Shown one piece after another: positions 41,317-51,042 of a stretch of DNA of 64,000 nucleotides. The notes under the pieces were generated by a model. It made no database searches and was not told where the DNA came from. It worked only from the letters and a program-made list of their open reading frames with translations. Position 1 is the first letter of the stretch. Each line of letters opens with the position of its first letter. A program made the translations under genes and the position numbers. This DNA is from Bifidobacterium sp. ESL0769 (lineage in GTDB: Bacteria; Actinomycetota; Actinomycetes; Actinomycetales; Bifidobacteriaceae), in the NCBI RefSeq assembly GCF_029395495.1, contig NZ_CP113918.1, forward strand, positions 620,001 to 684,000, written 5' to 3'.

Positions 41317-43698
41317 TTATAGGCTATGCAACACCGGATTATCGTTGGAGATATGTGCCTCGACGTACGGTCGCTGCCATTCGAGGAATTCCTCGTCGCT
41401 ATTGGTCAGGCCTTCGTTTTTGAGCTCCGCAACGATTTCTCCGCAGATGTGTTCGACGGTCGATTGAATCTGTTCCTGCGCGGGGGCTGAACCTTTGCCG
41501 CCCTCGCCGAATCCGGCACCGCCGAAGCAAGCCGCTGAGGAAAGTCGCAGTATGGTTTCGAGCTGTTCACAGACATCCGGCAAGAGCGTCGATATGCGCC
41601 CGGAAAGTCGTCGAAGCGCCGCGAACTGCCACTTGTAATAAGGCATGTATCCAGCGCGAATCGGTTCGTTGATCAGAAAGACGAACGAGCAGACGTTGGT
41701 GGTGAACTCGCGGATGGAAAGCCATGCCGCCGCTCCGTCGCCACGTTTGAGCATGCGGGGCAGGTTGTATTGGCCGGCCTGTGCAATCATGCCGAGTCGC
41801 CGGGAAATCAACGAAAGTCGCACGTCATCAGGCATCAGTTTGAACCCTTGCCGGGTCTTGGAAACGGCGCCGAGCGGGTCGGCGAAGATCTCGCCGTTGG
41901 TCGCCGCAGCGAGCGTCGGTTCGTCGAGCAGCAGCCATTCGTGTGGTTTATCGTCGTTGGGAGCTGCTGGATAGCCCGTGATTCCGGCAAAGAAATCACT
42001 GATGCGGAAGACGCCGGTACGTCGTGAGCCTCCCTGCGCCCGAGCTGTGGACTCGCGCGGCCCAAAACCCATGAATTCCTGAGGCAGCGCCTCGTAGTCG
42101 GCCTGCAGTTTCTCGCCGATTGCGTCGTAATCCTCGTCGGTGAGCCACAAGCAGAAGCCGGGCCCGAAGTCATGATCCTGCGAATATTGGTCGTCGAAGC
42201 CGTAGCATTCCGAGCCGTGGCCGACCAGACCAGCGGCGATGCGCCCTTGATATTCAGGGTATTTCTCGGCAATCATCGGTTTGCCGTATCGCTCCCAGTA
42301 AGCCCGTGCGAGTTTGAGCCCGGAGATGGCCGGCTTGCTTGCTCTTGCCGTCTTATCGGAAGTAGATGATTCGTTATTATTCGAAGTCACCGAGGTATTG
42401 TTTTTTGCTTGTTCGGACGGAATTGAGGGATTGGCATTGCTGTTGATTTCCTCGGTGTTCCCGTTCCTTACGGTGTCGAAGTTGTTATCTGATTCCGCCG
42501 TTCCATTATTTCCGGCCGTTTCCCGCGCCGCCTGTGCAGTTTCCTCGACCTGCGCCAGATTCCCCGCCGTGATGCGGTAATAATCGGTATCGGTTCCATA
42601 ACATTCTTCAATGACTTTGAGCGCTTGACGATAGGAGTCGATGGCCTTGTCGAAAAGCCCCGAGGCGAAGCAGGTCTGCGCGTATCCGGCCAACGCTGAG
42701 GCGAAGTGTGCGCTGTGCTCGAGATGTCCGTTTTTATAGATTTCCAGTGTTTTCAAGGAATGTTTCATCGCCTGCTCAAGCAGCGAGTCGGCAGTTTCGG
42801 ATGATGCTGAATTATCGGATTCTGGCTGATTCCGCGATTGTTTAGAGGTGGATGCCGATTGCATCGATTGCGGTGCTGAATCCGCGGACTTCTCGGCTTT
42901 TGCGGATACCGGATCTGAGGTGTTCTGGGACGACGATGACGATGTCGAAGTACGTGGTCCGTCCTGCCTCGCTTGCTGTTCGCTCCGCGCCGCCTCGGTC
43001 GCCCGCTGCAACAGCACAAGCGCAAGATTGGTATGCGTGGAGGCTACGTCGATGTCGGTTTCCGGATCAGTGCTCGAAGCCTCAAGAATGGAAAGCGCTT
43101 TTTCAAGCTCGGCCTGCGCCTCCTTGAGTTTCCCGGTTTCGCTATAGAGCATGGAAATGTTGTTGTGCAGTGCTGCCATTCGCCGGTCGGTCGGTGCCAG
43201 CGTCTTTTGCGCCGATGCCAACGCCTGCTTATACAAATCCTCGGCTTGGTCGTAGTGCTTGGCCGCACGCATCCCGGTCGCCGCATTGATGAGCGTCGTC
43301 GTCCACGCCTCGGTGCCTTCGATGCCCATCTTCAAACCCAGTTCCAGTGCCCGCTGAATGACCCACTGATTGTCTTCGTGCCGTCCGTGTGAACGGTAGA
43401 AGCCCATGGTCTCGTTCAACACAGTCAAAAGCCCCGCGTCATCACCGGCATTCTCTGCATCGACCATCGCCTGCTTGAGGTACGGTTCGGCTTTGTCTCT
43501 GGCCTCGTGCGCGTCGAATAAAGCGTCGAGTCCCTTCAAGAATTTTTCGGTGTCGAACGTAGCGTTGGCCGAGGGCGTCGGTGCAGCCGCGTTGTTCGGG
43601 TCGCTGGCGTCGTCGGGTTCTCCCGGAGTCGCAGAATGCTCCTCGCTGAAAGCCCGCAAAAGTTCCTCGGGCGTCTTGCCTTGCGCGTTGTCGTCCAT
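41317..43698 (-). CDS. TPR / DUF4037 nucleotidyltransferase-like protein
   Basis: The 793-residue protein has an N-terminal half of TPR-like helix pairs (AEDLYKQALASAQKTLAPTDRRM, LKEAQAELEKALSIL, FDKAIDSYRQALKVI). Two Ser/Asn/Gln-rich inserts break it up. The C-terminal DUF4037 region contains AAGLVGHGSECYGFDDQYSQDHDFGPGF, with the GS-x-D-x-D-like pattern of the nucleotidyltransferase fold. AAAGGAG lies before ATG 43698, which fixes the start against the longer open frame to 43824. It forms a unit with the DUF4125 gene. The substrate is unknown. Confidence 0.82.
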   Translation of the reverse strand: MDDNAQGKTPEELLRAFSEEHSATPGEPDDASDPNNAAAPTPSANATFDTEKFLKGLDALFDAHEARDKAEPYLKQAMVDAENAGDDAGLLTVLNETMGFYRSHGRHEDNQWVIQRALELGLKMGIEGTEAWTTTLINAATGMRAAKHYDQAEDLYKQALASAQKTLAPTDRRMAALHNNISMLYSETGKLKEAQAELEKALSILEASSTDPETDIDVASTHTNLALVLLQRATEAARSEQQARQDGPRTSTSSSSSQNTSDPVSAKAEKSADSAPQSMQSASTSKQSRNQPESDNSASSETADSLLEQAMKHSLKTLEIYKNGHLEHSAHFASALAGYAQTCFASGLFDKAIDSYRQALKVIEECYGTDTDYYRITAGNLAQVEETAQAARETAGNNGTAESDNNFDTVRNGNTEEINSNANPSIPSEQAKNNTSVTSNNNESSTSDKTARASKPAISGLKLARAYWERYGKPMIAEKYPEYQGRIAAGLVGHGSECYGFDDQYSQDHDFGPGFCLWLTDEDYDAIGEKLQADYEALPQEFMGFGPRESTARAQGGSRRTGVFRISDFFAGITGYPAAPNDDKPHEWLLLDEPTLAAATNGEIFADPLGAVSKTRQGFKLMPDDVRLSLISRRLGMIAQAGQYNLPRMLKRGDGAAAWLSIREFTTNVCSFVFLINEPIRAGYMPYYKWQFAALRRLSGRISTLLPDVCEQLETILRLSSAACFGGAGFGEGGKGSAPAQEQIQSTVEHICGEIVAELKNEGLTNSDEEFLEWQRPYVEAHISNDNPVLHSL

Positions 43699-43925
43699 GA
43701 CTGCTCCTTTGTCGTTTCCTGCCTCAAGTCTATTGCCGGATATGATATTCAACGGCTTCATTTCGGTGTGAGCTATGTCACATGTAGAAGGTTTGGTATT
43801 GGAATCGCGCGAAAAGAAGTGCATGAAACGAAATCTGTATTTCGACGAACCGGCACGCTAGACTGGCCATAGATATATGGAACAGGTTTGATACGGCGGT
43901 GGCCGGCAATCGCAGGGGAGCAGCG

Positions 43926-45968
43926 GTGAAGGATAAGAAAATTGGCCGATCCGGCGATACGTTGGTGATTCAGGAAGCCGCCATCGATATCAAAACCGGT
44001 TCGCGCGGTGGTAATCCGGATGATAACGATAATCACCAACGCTTGCAGACCCCAGCTGTACCTGCCGATAGCAGCGTATGGTCGGAATTCCGACACTTCC
44101 TTCAGCCTTCTAAAATCGGCTTGCTGATTCCCGTCGTGCTTGGTTTCATGGTGGCCTGTTCAAGTCAGGCCGCGCAGTTCGGTTGGGTTCCCTTCGACCA
44201 CGTCTACCTCTATTTGCAGGCGGTCTGTTATGCCATGCTGTTTGCCGTAATGTATATGGTCGCGTTCCGTGGCGTTGAATTTGCAAGAACTCGCGCGTTC
44301 GACAGTTCCAAAATAAATGCCAGCAAACATGAAGTAGCCTCAAGGGATATTTCGAATACCGCCGACCAGAGAACGGTCTCCAAGATTCGCCGTTACTTCC
44401 ATTTCCGTTATATCGAGCGCCCGTCCGCCATTACCGCCGATGCCTCGATACTGCTGTGCTGCTGGCTGCCGTATATCATCCTGCTATTCCCGGGAGTGAT
44501 TCATTTCGATACCGGCGACCAGATTGCGGAATACTACGGTATGCCGTTATACGGTATGAACGCTGGTAAAATCTGGGATCATCACCCCTTCCTCGACACT
44601 TATTTATACGGTTGGTTCGCCTCCTTGGGCAAGGCACTTTTCGATAATTACAACATTGGCATGTATGTATACGCGCTGTTGCAGGCCGTTGGTTTCGCCT
44701 TCGGTATCGCATGGCTGCTGGCTTACTTGAGTAAAACCAACCTCAACCGCAAGCTTTTGCACGGTTTTGCCGCGTTCTTCTGTTTTTTCCCAGTAGTGCC
44801 GATGTGCGTGATGTCAATCGCCAAAGATACGACCAGTGCAATGCTCTTCGTTCCGTGGGCGGTAATGTATTGCAAATTGGTCGACAGCAAACTTGAACTG
44901 ACACGCAACCCGTGGTTCATCACCGCCTTCGCACTTGACGGGCTACTGGTCGCGTTGACCAAAAAGCTTGGGCTCTATATCGTCGTGTTGTGTCTGCTCG
45001 CATTGCTTATCGGCAAGTTCGCGGCGAAATTCAAGGCGACGCTGACGGCGCTCGCGGTGGTGCTGTTTGTCATTGTGGACATGGCCTTGCCGAAATTCGC
45101 CTACCAGCACATCAACGTCGTACCGGGCACGCCCGAAGCCGCGCTTGCCCTGCCGATTCAGATGATGGCCCGCGCCGCGCATGACCATCCCGACGCTATC
45201 AGCGACGCAGACCGCGATGCCGTCGACAATTACATCGAATATTCATGGGACCAGATCGGTCGCGATTACGACCCGTGGCTTGCCGTGCCGGCCATCGGTT
45301 GGACGGTGAAAGGCAAAGTGCCGGTTTCGCGGTTCGCCAAGGCTTGGCTTGACGTCGGCCTGCGTCATCCCGACTCGTACCTGCAGGGTTTCTTCTGTCT
45401 GGAAGCCGGGTGGATGACCTTCGATGCCTTCAGTGTCAAGAACCAGCCGATTCCCAAGCCGGTTTCGGTGGTGATGCTGCCGATGACTACCTCCGACACC
45501 GCCTCTTATACCTACGGCGTGCTCCAGCCACATACCCCGCCCACGGAGGCCAGCGAGACGGTGAAACAGCTTTACCGCACCATCGTCGATACGCCAGGTA
45601 TCAACATTCCGTTCTTCATGGCGTTGTGGACCTCGGTTTTGCCGGGATTCGTATTGTATTACCTGTGGAGGCGCAGGAAAGAACGTAAGCGCGCTGCTGC
45701 GAACAGCCTCGGCAATAAAGATGATGGCGATCTCGCGTCTCGTATTATTGCTGACGGACGCAGCTTGTTGCTCAAATGCCTGCCGTGGCTTTTGACTGCC
45801 GCCAGCCTCTACGTCTGCGCCGAAAGCATGTCGCGCCCCGGCCGTCCTTCGCCCACGCGGTTCGTTTTCCAGCTAGTGCTGCTTACTCCGATGGTGGTCG
45901 GTTTCCTGTGTTCGGGTCATGAATCGCAAGGGCAAATTGCGCCTGATTCGGCTGATTCCAAACAGTAA
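43926..45968 (+). CDS. Polytopic membrane protein, DUF6020/GT-C-like
   Basis: The 680-residue protein has about 12 membrane segments and a long soluble segment near residues 400-560. Motifs include GVIHFDTGDQIAEYYGMP and KIWDHHPFLDTYLYGWF after early segments, reminiscent of lipid-linked sugar transferases of GT-C type, and the family is annotated DUF6020 in related bacteria. GGGGAG at 43915-43920 points to GTG 43926; a GTG at 43899 would add nine residues. It may act in cell-surface glycan synthesis; this is inference from topology. Confidence 0.7.
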   Translation: MKDKKIGRSGDTLVIQEAAIDIKTGSRGGNPDDNDNHQRLQTPAVPADSSVWSEFRHFLQPSKIGLLIPVVLGFMVACSSQAAQFGWVPFDHVYLYLQAVCYAMLFAVMYMVAFRGVEFARTRAFDSSKINASKHEVASRDISNTADQRTVSKIRRYFHFRYIERPSAITADASILLCCWLPYIILLFPGVIHFDTGDQIAEYYGMPLYGMNAGKIWDHHPFLDTYLYGWFASLGKALFDNYNIGMYVYALLQAVGFAFGIAWLLAYLSKTNLNRKLLHGFAAFFCFFPVVPMCVMSIAKDTTSAMLFVPWAVMYCKLVDSKLELTRNPWFITAFALDGLLVALTKKLGLYIVVLCLLALLIGKFAAKFKATLTALAVVLFVIVDMALPKFAYQHINVVPGTPEAALALPIQMMARAAHDHPDAISDADRDAVDNYIEYSWDQIGRDYDPWLAVPAIGWTVKGKVPVSRFAKAWLDVGLRHPDSYLQGFFCLEAGWMTFDAFSVKNQPIPKPVSVVMLPMTTSDTASYTYGVLQPHTPPTEASETVKQLYRTIVDTPGINIPFFMALWTSVLPGFVLYYLWRRRKERKRAAANSLGNKDDGDLASRIIADGRSLLLKCLPWLLTAASLYVCAESMSRPGRPSPTRFVFQLVLLTPMVVGFLCSGHESQGQIAPDSADSKQ

Positions 45969-46061
45969 TTCCATGTAAAAGTAGTCGTGAATTTCAGATA
46001 CGAAATAGTCGTATCCTAGTTCGTTCAGGTGTTGGTTGCAGACGAATCCAGGTTGCGAATT

Positions 46062-47249
46062 TCACACGTCGATCGGCTGCAAACGCTCGTAAGCGTCGGT
46101 GTCGGTTTCGTAGCGCAGCGAATAAATCGCAAGTAAAATCGTGGCCGTCAGGGCGAAGGGGATGCCGCCCAAAGCGGTGAAATGGTAGTTCATATGCGAC
46201 ATGTTGAGCATGCCGCCGCCGACCGTTGAACCGACCGCGTTGCCAAAATTGAACGCGACCTGCACCGCAGCTCCGCCGATCAGCTCACCGCCGCCTTTGC
46301 CGGCTTCAGCCAGCAGAAGTTGTTGTGGAGTGGAGATGAAGAACAGTGCGAACGAGATAATGAACGTGAAGATGGCGGTGTCGAACCTGTTGCCGGGCAT
46401 GAAAAAGATTAGAACTAGACCGATGACGCTGAGGCATTGGCCGAGGCCTGCTGTTCCTGCGCTGCGCCAGTGGTCGGTCAAGTGGCCTCCAACGAGTCCG
46501 CCGATCACCATTGCGAAACCGGCAAGCATCATCAGCAGCGGCACCATGCCGGAAGTGTAGCCGCCGACTTTCTGCAACCACGGGGAAACGTAGCTCCACC
46601 AACTGAAAATGCCGGTATTGCCGGTGAATACCGCAAGCAAAATAACCCACGGTCCGGGTTTGGTCAGGAATTTGAACTGGCCGAGAATCCCGGCATCCTT
46701 CACCGGCTCGACGTGTGGCACCCAAACGGCCACCAATACTACGGTCAGTGCGGCGACACCTGCGAGAATGAGGAAAGCGAGACGCCAAGAAAGGTGCTCG
46801 GCGATGAACGTTCCGCCTGGCACCCCAAGCATATTGGCCACGGTCTGGCCGGTGATGGTCAGGCTGACGGCTTTTGCCTCTTTACCCGGGTCGGCGAGCG
46901 TTTTTGCCACGAGCGCAGAGGTGCCGAAGAACGCGCCGTGGGGGAGACCGGAGACGAAGCGTCCGATCACCAGCAGCGTGGCGTTCGGGGCGAACGAGCT
47001 GAACAGATCGCCGGCAAGCGCGATGGCCATAAAGATAAGAATCAGCTTTTTCGGCCCCATCTTGCGGCCGAAAATCAGCATCAACGTGCCGACGCACACA
47101 CCGATGGCGTAGGCAGAGATGAAGTTACCCGCTGTGGGAATGCTCACGTGCATGTCGCGCGCGGCCTGGGGCAGGATGCCCATCATCACGAATTCCGCGG
47201 CTCCGTACGCGAACGCGCCACAAGCCAGTGCGAGCAGGCTTTTCTTCAA
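46062..47249 (-). CDS. MFS drug/sugar exporter (DHA1, AraJ-like)
   Basis: The 395-residue, 12-segment transporter begins ALACGAFAYGAAEFVMMGILPQAA, as in AraJ/YdhP-type DHA1 exporters. Motif A-like FGRKMGPKKLIL sits between segments 2 and 3, and a motif C region reads FGTSALVAKTL. The start is TTG 47249, unusual but backed by AAGGAG 5 bases upstream. It probably exports arabinose-like sugars or drugs; the substrate cannot be told. No regulator gene is adjacent. Confidence 0.87.
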   Translation of the reverse strand: MKKSLLALACGAFAYGAAEFVMMGILPQAARDMHVSIPTAGNFISAYAIGVCVGTLMLIFGRKMGPKKLILIFMAIALAGDLFSSFAPNATLLVIGRFVSGLPHGAFFGTSALVAKTLADPGKEAKAVSLTITGQTVANMLGVPGGTFIAEHLSWRLAFLILAGVAALTVVLVAVWVPHVEPVKDAGILGQFKFLTKPGPWVILLAVFTGNTGIFSWWSYVSPWLQKVGGYTSGMVPLLMMLAGFAMVIGGLVGGHLTDHWRSAGTAGLGQCLSVIGLVLIFFMPGNRFDTAIFTFIISFALFFISTPQQLLLAEAGKGGGELIGGAAVQVAFNFGNAVGSTVGGGMLNMSHMNYHFTALGGIPFALTATILLAIYSLRYETDTDAYERLQPIDV

Positions 47250-47476
47250 CTTGACTCCTTATATGCGGTGTCCCAAGTATCCCTGTCTCTTCGTTTTCGT
47301 CAACCTTCATGATGCCGCGTTACTCCGGCGATACCTATTGGAAGCAGGCGCACGAAACGAGTATGGATGATGCCAAGAACCCAATTTGCTTAATGTCATA
47401 GTGTAATAAAGTGAAACGACGTATCTGCTACGTCTTAGACATGACGAAACCCCTTGAAAAGCAAGGGGTTTCTAGT

Positions 47477-47553
<77 letters not shown>

Positions 47554-47660
47554 ATGAACAACAGCAATCATGATACAACGAACCCGGGGACGAGTCCAGC
47601 ATGCGTGTCGGATGCAGATTAGTTTGTTGCCGTTGCCGGTTTTCAGGGAGGATATAGCAG

Positions 47661-47688
47661 GTAGCTACGATACTGGCATATTGGTCTG
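47661..47688 (+). promoter_or_regulatory. Second copy of the GTAGC / CTGGCATATTGGTCTG element
   Basis: This copy matches 14409-14437, upstream of tpx. Here it directly precedes the palindromic repeat at 47691 and is about 170 bp from lysS. It could be the promoter that reads through the repeat into lysS. Confidence 0.3.
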
Positions 47689-47690
47689 AT

Positions 47691-47807
47691 TTTGCGTTGT
47701 TACCCGCACTAAGCAGGGTACATGTGTGGGGAAAGACGCATTTAGCGCGGCAGAATGCGTTGTTTCCCGCATAAATGTGTGTGGAGTGCGGGAAATGACG
47801 CAAATGG
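47691..47807. repeat. Nested palindromic repeat upstream of lysS
   Basis: Outer arms TTTGCGTTGTTACCCGCACT (47691-47710) and AGTGCGGGAAATGACGCAAA (47785-47804) match at 17 of 20. Inner arms GTGTGGGGAAAGACGCATTT (47724-47743) and AATGCGTTGTTTCCCGCATA (47754-47773) also pair. All arms are variants of one motif, also found at 4140-4258. The whole could fold as one long hairpin within the 307-bp gap before lysS. Confidence 0.65.
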
Positions 47808-47860
47808 ATCCGTAAGAACACATAATCGTGTGTATCGGCTGCTCGGTACACTCAGGGATT

Positions 47861-49525
47861 ATGAGCGAAACGAATGAAACCGGCGAAAACCGGAACGAAG
47901 AAGAGGCCGAGACCCCGGTAATGTCCACTGTCGAGCGCGCGGAATTGCGCCTCAAGCAGGACGAGGCTATCGCGGAAAATATCAACGAAGGCAAGTCCTT
48001 CGACGAGTCCATCGACCCGACCAACAAGAAGTTCGGCCCTGAAGGTCAGCCCGAGCAGGTGCAGATGCGCGTGGCCAAGCGCGCCCAGATGTTGAAAGAC
48101 GGCGTCGCGCCTTACCCGGTTGTGGTCGAGGTCAGCGACACGATTCCGCAGGTTCGTGCCAAGTACGATGGCAAGCTCAAGGCGGGCGACGAAACGCAGG
48201 ATGTCGTTTCCATCGCCGGTCGCGTGCTTTTCCTGCGCAACGGCGGCGGCCTGTGCTTCGTGCAGCTTGCGGCGGGCGACGGCACTAAGATTCAGGGCAT
48301 GATCTCCAAGAAGGAGATTGGCGCGGATTCGTTGAAGGCGTTTAAGCAGTTCGTCGATTTGGGCGACCATCTTTACTTGAAGGGTCGCGTGATTGCGTCC
48401 AAGACCGGTGAGCTTTCGGTCTTCGCCAGCGAGTGGAAGATCGCCGCCAAGGCCTTGCAGCCGCTGCCGGCGTTGCACAAGGAGCTTACGGAAGACACCC
48501 GCACGCGTAAGCCGTATATCGGTATGATTGCCGACGAGAACATTCGTAACATGGTTCGCAAGCGTTCCAAGGTCGTTACCTCGCTGCGTAATACCTTCGC
48601 CAAAGACGACTTCCTCGAGGTCGAGACCCCGATGCTGCAAACGGTACATGGGGGAGCAGCGGCTCGTCCGTTCGTCACCCATATGAACGCCTTCGACATT
48701 GACCTTTATCTGCGTATCGCGCCGGAACTGTTCCTCAAGCGCTGCCTGGTCGGCGGCATCGAGCGCGTCTTCGAAATCAACCGCGACTTCCGCAACGAGG
48801 GCGTCGACGGCACACACGCCCCTGAATTTACCATGCTCGAGGCCTATCAGGCCTATGGCAACTACGACACCATCGCGGCGCTGACCAAGAAGCTCATCCA
48901 GCAGTCCGCCATTGACGCGTTCGGCTCCACTAAGGTCACGCTCCTCGATGGCAGCGAATACGACTTCGGAGGCGAGTGGAAGCAGATTTCGATGTACGAG
49001 TCGCTTTCCGAGTCGCTCGGTGAGGAGATCACGCCGGAAACGTCCGTGGAGCACTTGGGCGCCATCGCCGACAAGCTTGGTGTGGAACGTGACGAGGTCG
49101 AGAACCACGGCAAGTTGGTCGAGCATCTTTGGGAGCACTTCTACGAGGCTGGCCTAGGTGCCGAGGTCCCGACCTTCGTACGTGACTTCCCGGTCGAGAC
49201 GAGTCCGCTGGTCAAGGCCCACCGTTCCAAGAAGGGCGTCGTGGAGAAGTGGGACCTCTACGTGCGCGGCTTCGAGCTGGCAACTGGTTACTCCGAATTG
49301 AACGACCCGGTGGTGCAGCGCCAGCGCCTGGTCGACCAGGCCAAGGACGCGCTCGCGGGCGACGTCGAGGCGATGGACATCGACGAGGACTTCCTCGAGG
49401 CTCTGGGCGTCGGCATGCCGCCGGCCGGAGGCATGGGCATGGGCATCGATCGTCTGCTGATCGCCTTGACCGGTGCCACCATTCGCGAGACCATCACTTT
49501 CCCTCTGGTGAAGCCACTGAACTAA
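47861..49525 (+). CDS. lysS: Lysyl-tRNA synthetase, class II
   Basis: LysRS charges tRNA-Lys. The 554-residue product has an N-terminal extension of about 70 charged residues. The OB-fold anticodon domain follows (SIAGRVLFLRNGGGLCFVQL). The class II core shows motif 1 FLEVETPMLQ, motif 2 FEINRDFRNEGVDGTHAPEFTMLEAYQAY and motif 3 PPAGGMGMGIDRLLIALTG. The ribosome-binding site is a weak CAGGGA before ATG 47861; a start at 47828 is less likely. A dispersed palindromic repeat lies upstream. Confidence 0.97.
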   Translation: MSETNETGENRNEEEAETPVMSTVERAELRLKQDEAIAENINEGKSFDESIDPTNKKFGPEGQPEQVQMRVAKRAQMLKDGVAPYPVVVEVSDTIPQVRAKYDGKLKAGDETQDVVSIAGRVLFLRNGGGLCFVQLAAGDGTKIQGMISKKEIGADSLKAFKQFVDLGDHLYLKGRVIASKTGELSVFASEWKIAAKALQPLPALHKELTEDTRTRKPYIGMIADENIRNMVRKRSKVVTSLRNTFAKDDFLEVETPMLQTVHGGAAARPFVTHMNAFDIDLYLRIAPELFLKRCLVGGIERVFEINRDFRNEGVDGTHAPEFTMLEAYQAYGNYDTIAALTKKLIQQSAIDAFGSTKVTLLDGSEYDFGGEWKQISMYESLSESLGEEITPETSVEHLGAIADKLGVERDEVENHGKLVEHLWEHFYEAGLGAEVPTFVRDFPVETSPLVKAHRSKKGVVEKWDLYVRGFELATGYSELNDPVVQRQRLVDQAKDALAGDVEAMDIDEDFLEALGVGMPPAGGMGMGIDRLLIALTGATIRETITFPLVKPLN

Positions 49526-49591
49526 CTAAGGTCGGCCCAACCTCCGATTATTCCGGTTATGCAGCAACGATTGTCTGCTTCCTTACAGTTT

Positions 49592-49630
49592 GCCCGGGCT
49601 TTTATATGATTTTGGCCCGGGCTTTCTTGT
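49592..49630 (+). terminator. Hairpin terminator after lysS
   Basis: GCCCGGGC occurs at 49592 and again at about 49615, pairing with each other and followed by TTTCTTGT. It lies about 65 bp after the lysS stop, in the 352-bp lysS-menA gap. Confidence 0.7.
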
Positions 49631-49741
49631 GCTCGTGGCACGGCCTTTTCACGGCCTTGGCCTGTTTATGATGGAATAATGGGGAATGTCAAGTGATATC
49701 TGCTTGATAGTGTCTGTTTAATACATCGATTGATGTAAACA

Positions 49742-49776
49742 AGTTGCTGGCCTTACCTCAGGTCGGCAACTTTTGT
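49742..49776 (+). terminator. Second terminator-like hairpin upstream of menA
   Basis: AGTTGCTGGCC (49742-49752) pairs with GGTCGGCAACT (49761-49771), followed by TTTG. It may be a second lysS terminator or a menA leader attenuator. The rest of the gap shows only an AT-rich promoter-like stretch with TATTAT near 49803. Confidence 0.45.
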
Positions 49777-49877
49777 GTAAGAGACAATGTAGTCAAATTC
49801 TGCTATTATTTTACTGATTCAAACCATGGTGCCGTCGCAAGAGAAACGTCGGTTTTCCTTTAAGGAAGTTGGTCGCA

Positions 49878-50915
49878 TTGAAGAATTTGGATTTGTGGGT
49901 CAACGGTTTGCGCCCGAAGACGTTGCCGGCCTCCATTGCGCCTGTATTGGTCGGCGTTGCTGCAGGATATCGTCTGCTGAAATCAGGGGCGGCGGGATGC
50001 GCCACCCCTGCAAACGAGATTGAGGGGTGTGTGGCGGCTCCGAGCGCTTTGAGCGCCCCGGCGGCCAGCATGCCGTGGGGGAAGTTTGCGCTGCTCGCGT
50101 TGCTCTGCATCGTTGTCGCGCTTTTCATCCAGATTGCGGCCAATTTCGCCAATGACTATTCCGATGGCATCCGCGGCACCGACGAGGGTCGAGGCGACGA
50201 GGAAGTCAAAACCGCCAAACCCCAGCGCCTCACCGTTTCCGGGCGGGTCAAGCCCGGTCAAGTGCTCGCCGCTGCCGGTGTCAACGCGTTCATCGCCTGT
50301 GTCGCAGGCCTTGCCCTCACCATCATCACCGGTCACTGGTGGCTCATCGCCCTCGGCATCGTCTGCCTGCTTGCCGGTTGGTTCTACGTCGGCGGCAAAC
50401 ATCCCTACGGTTATGCTGGCTTTGGTGAAGTTGGCGTCTTCATCTTCTTCGGCTTGGTTGCCGTACTCGGCACGCAATATGTGCTTACCGGACGTGTTAA
50501 CGCCGAAGGCGTCTTGGGCGCTGTGCTCTGCGGCCTCTTCTCCTGCGCCATCCTCATGGTCAACAACCTTCGTGACGTCGACGAAGATAAGATCAGCGGC
50601 AAAATGACCCTTGGCGTGCGTCTCGGCCAGAAAAACGCGCAGACTGTTCTGTTCGTCACCTATCTGGTGCCTCTGGTGGTCACGGTCGTCGGTGCTTTCG
50701 TCCCGCTGGTTATGCTCTTCCATCACTTCAGCGTCGGCGGCGTCGTTCTTGCGGTCCTCGCCATCCTCTTCGCGTTGGTCTGCATCAAGGCGGCTACGGG
50801 CTTAGTCAAGAGTGTCAACGCCGGTAACTTTGTCAAGGCTCTGCCGATGTGCAGCATGACGGTTTTGCTGTTCTCAATCGTTTTCATCGTTGTCGAGATT
50901 GCCCTGACGCTCTAA
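49878..50915 (+). CDS. menA: MenA-like 1,4-dihydroxy-2-naphthoate polyprenyltransferase
   Basis: This UbiA-superfamily prenyltransferase has about nine membrane segments. Both Asp-rich motifs are visible: NFANDYSDGIRGTDEGRGDE and NNLRDVDEDKISGK. FVYVGG-type HPYGYAGFGEVGVFIFFG and the N-terminal LWVNGLRPKTLPASIAPVLVG are also MenA-like. It would prenylate DHNA to demethylmenaquinone; no other menaquinone gene is in this window. The start is TTG 49878, with AAGGAAG 9 bases upstream; the TTG at 49869 abuts that site. A Cys/Ala-rich loop insert lies near residues 37-60. Confidence 0.88.
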   Translation: MKNLDLWVNGLRPKTLPASIAPVLVGVAAGYRLLKSGAAGCATPANEIEGCVAAPSALSAPAASMPWGKFALLALLCIVVALFIQIAANFANDYSDGIRGTDEGRGDEEVKTAKPQRLTVSGRVKPGQVLAAAGVNAFIACVAGLALTIITGHWWLIALGIVCLLAGWFYVGGKHPYGYAGFGEVGVFIFFGLVAVLGTQYVLTGRVNAEGVLGAVLCGLFSCAILMVNNLRDVDEDKISGKMTLGVRLGQKNAQTVLFVTYLVPLVVTVVGAFVPLVMLFHHFSVGGVVLAVLAILFALVCIKAATGLVKSVNAGNFVKALPMCSMTVLLFSIVFIVVEIALTL

Positions 50916-50985
50916 GAGGTCATCGGTATGGCTTCGGTGTGGCCATAGATTCATAGGGGATTTGAGCGTGTGTGGCGAACAGTAC

Positions 50986-50999
50986 TGTTAGCGCTAACA
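50986..50999. promoter_or_regulatory. LacI-family operator upstream of gpmA
   Basis: TGTTAGCGCTAACA is a perfect 14-bp palindrome with the central GCGC typical of LacI-family sites, 43 bp before the gpmA start. In bifidobacteria, AraQ and MalR1 are LacI-type regulators of central carbon genes that bind sites of this form (established knowledge). Regulation of gpmA by such a protein is a direct inference. Confidence 0.75.
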
Positions 51000-51042
51000 A
51001 TTTTGCTGCCATACCGTCCCATTCATCGCCTACCATTGAACT

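Noticed and set aside
47852..49138. Antisense open frame of 428 codons over lysS
   Set aside because: It mirrors lysS codon use, has no ribosome-binding site and no family features.
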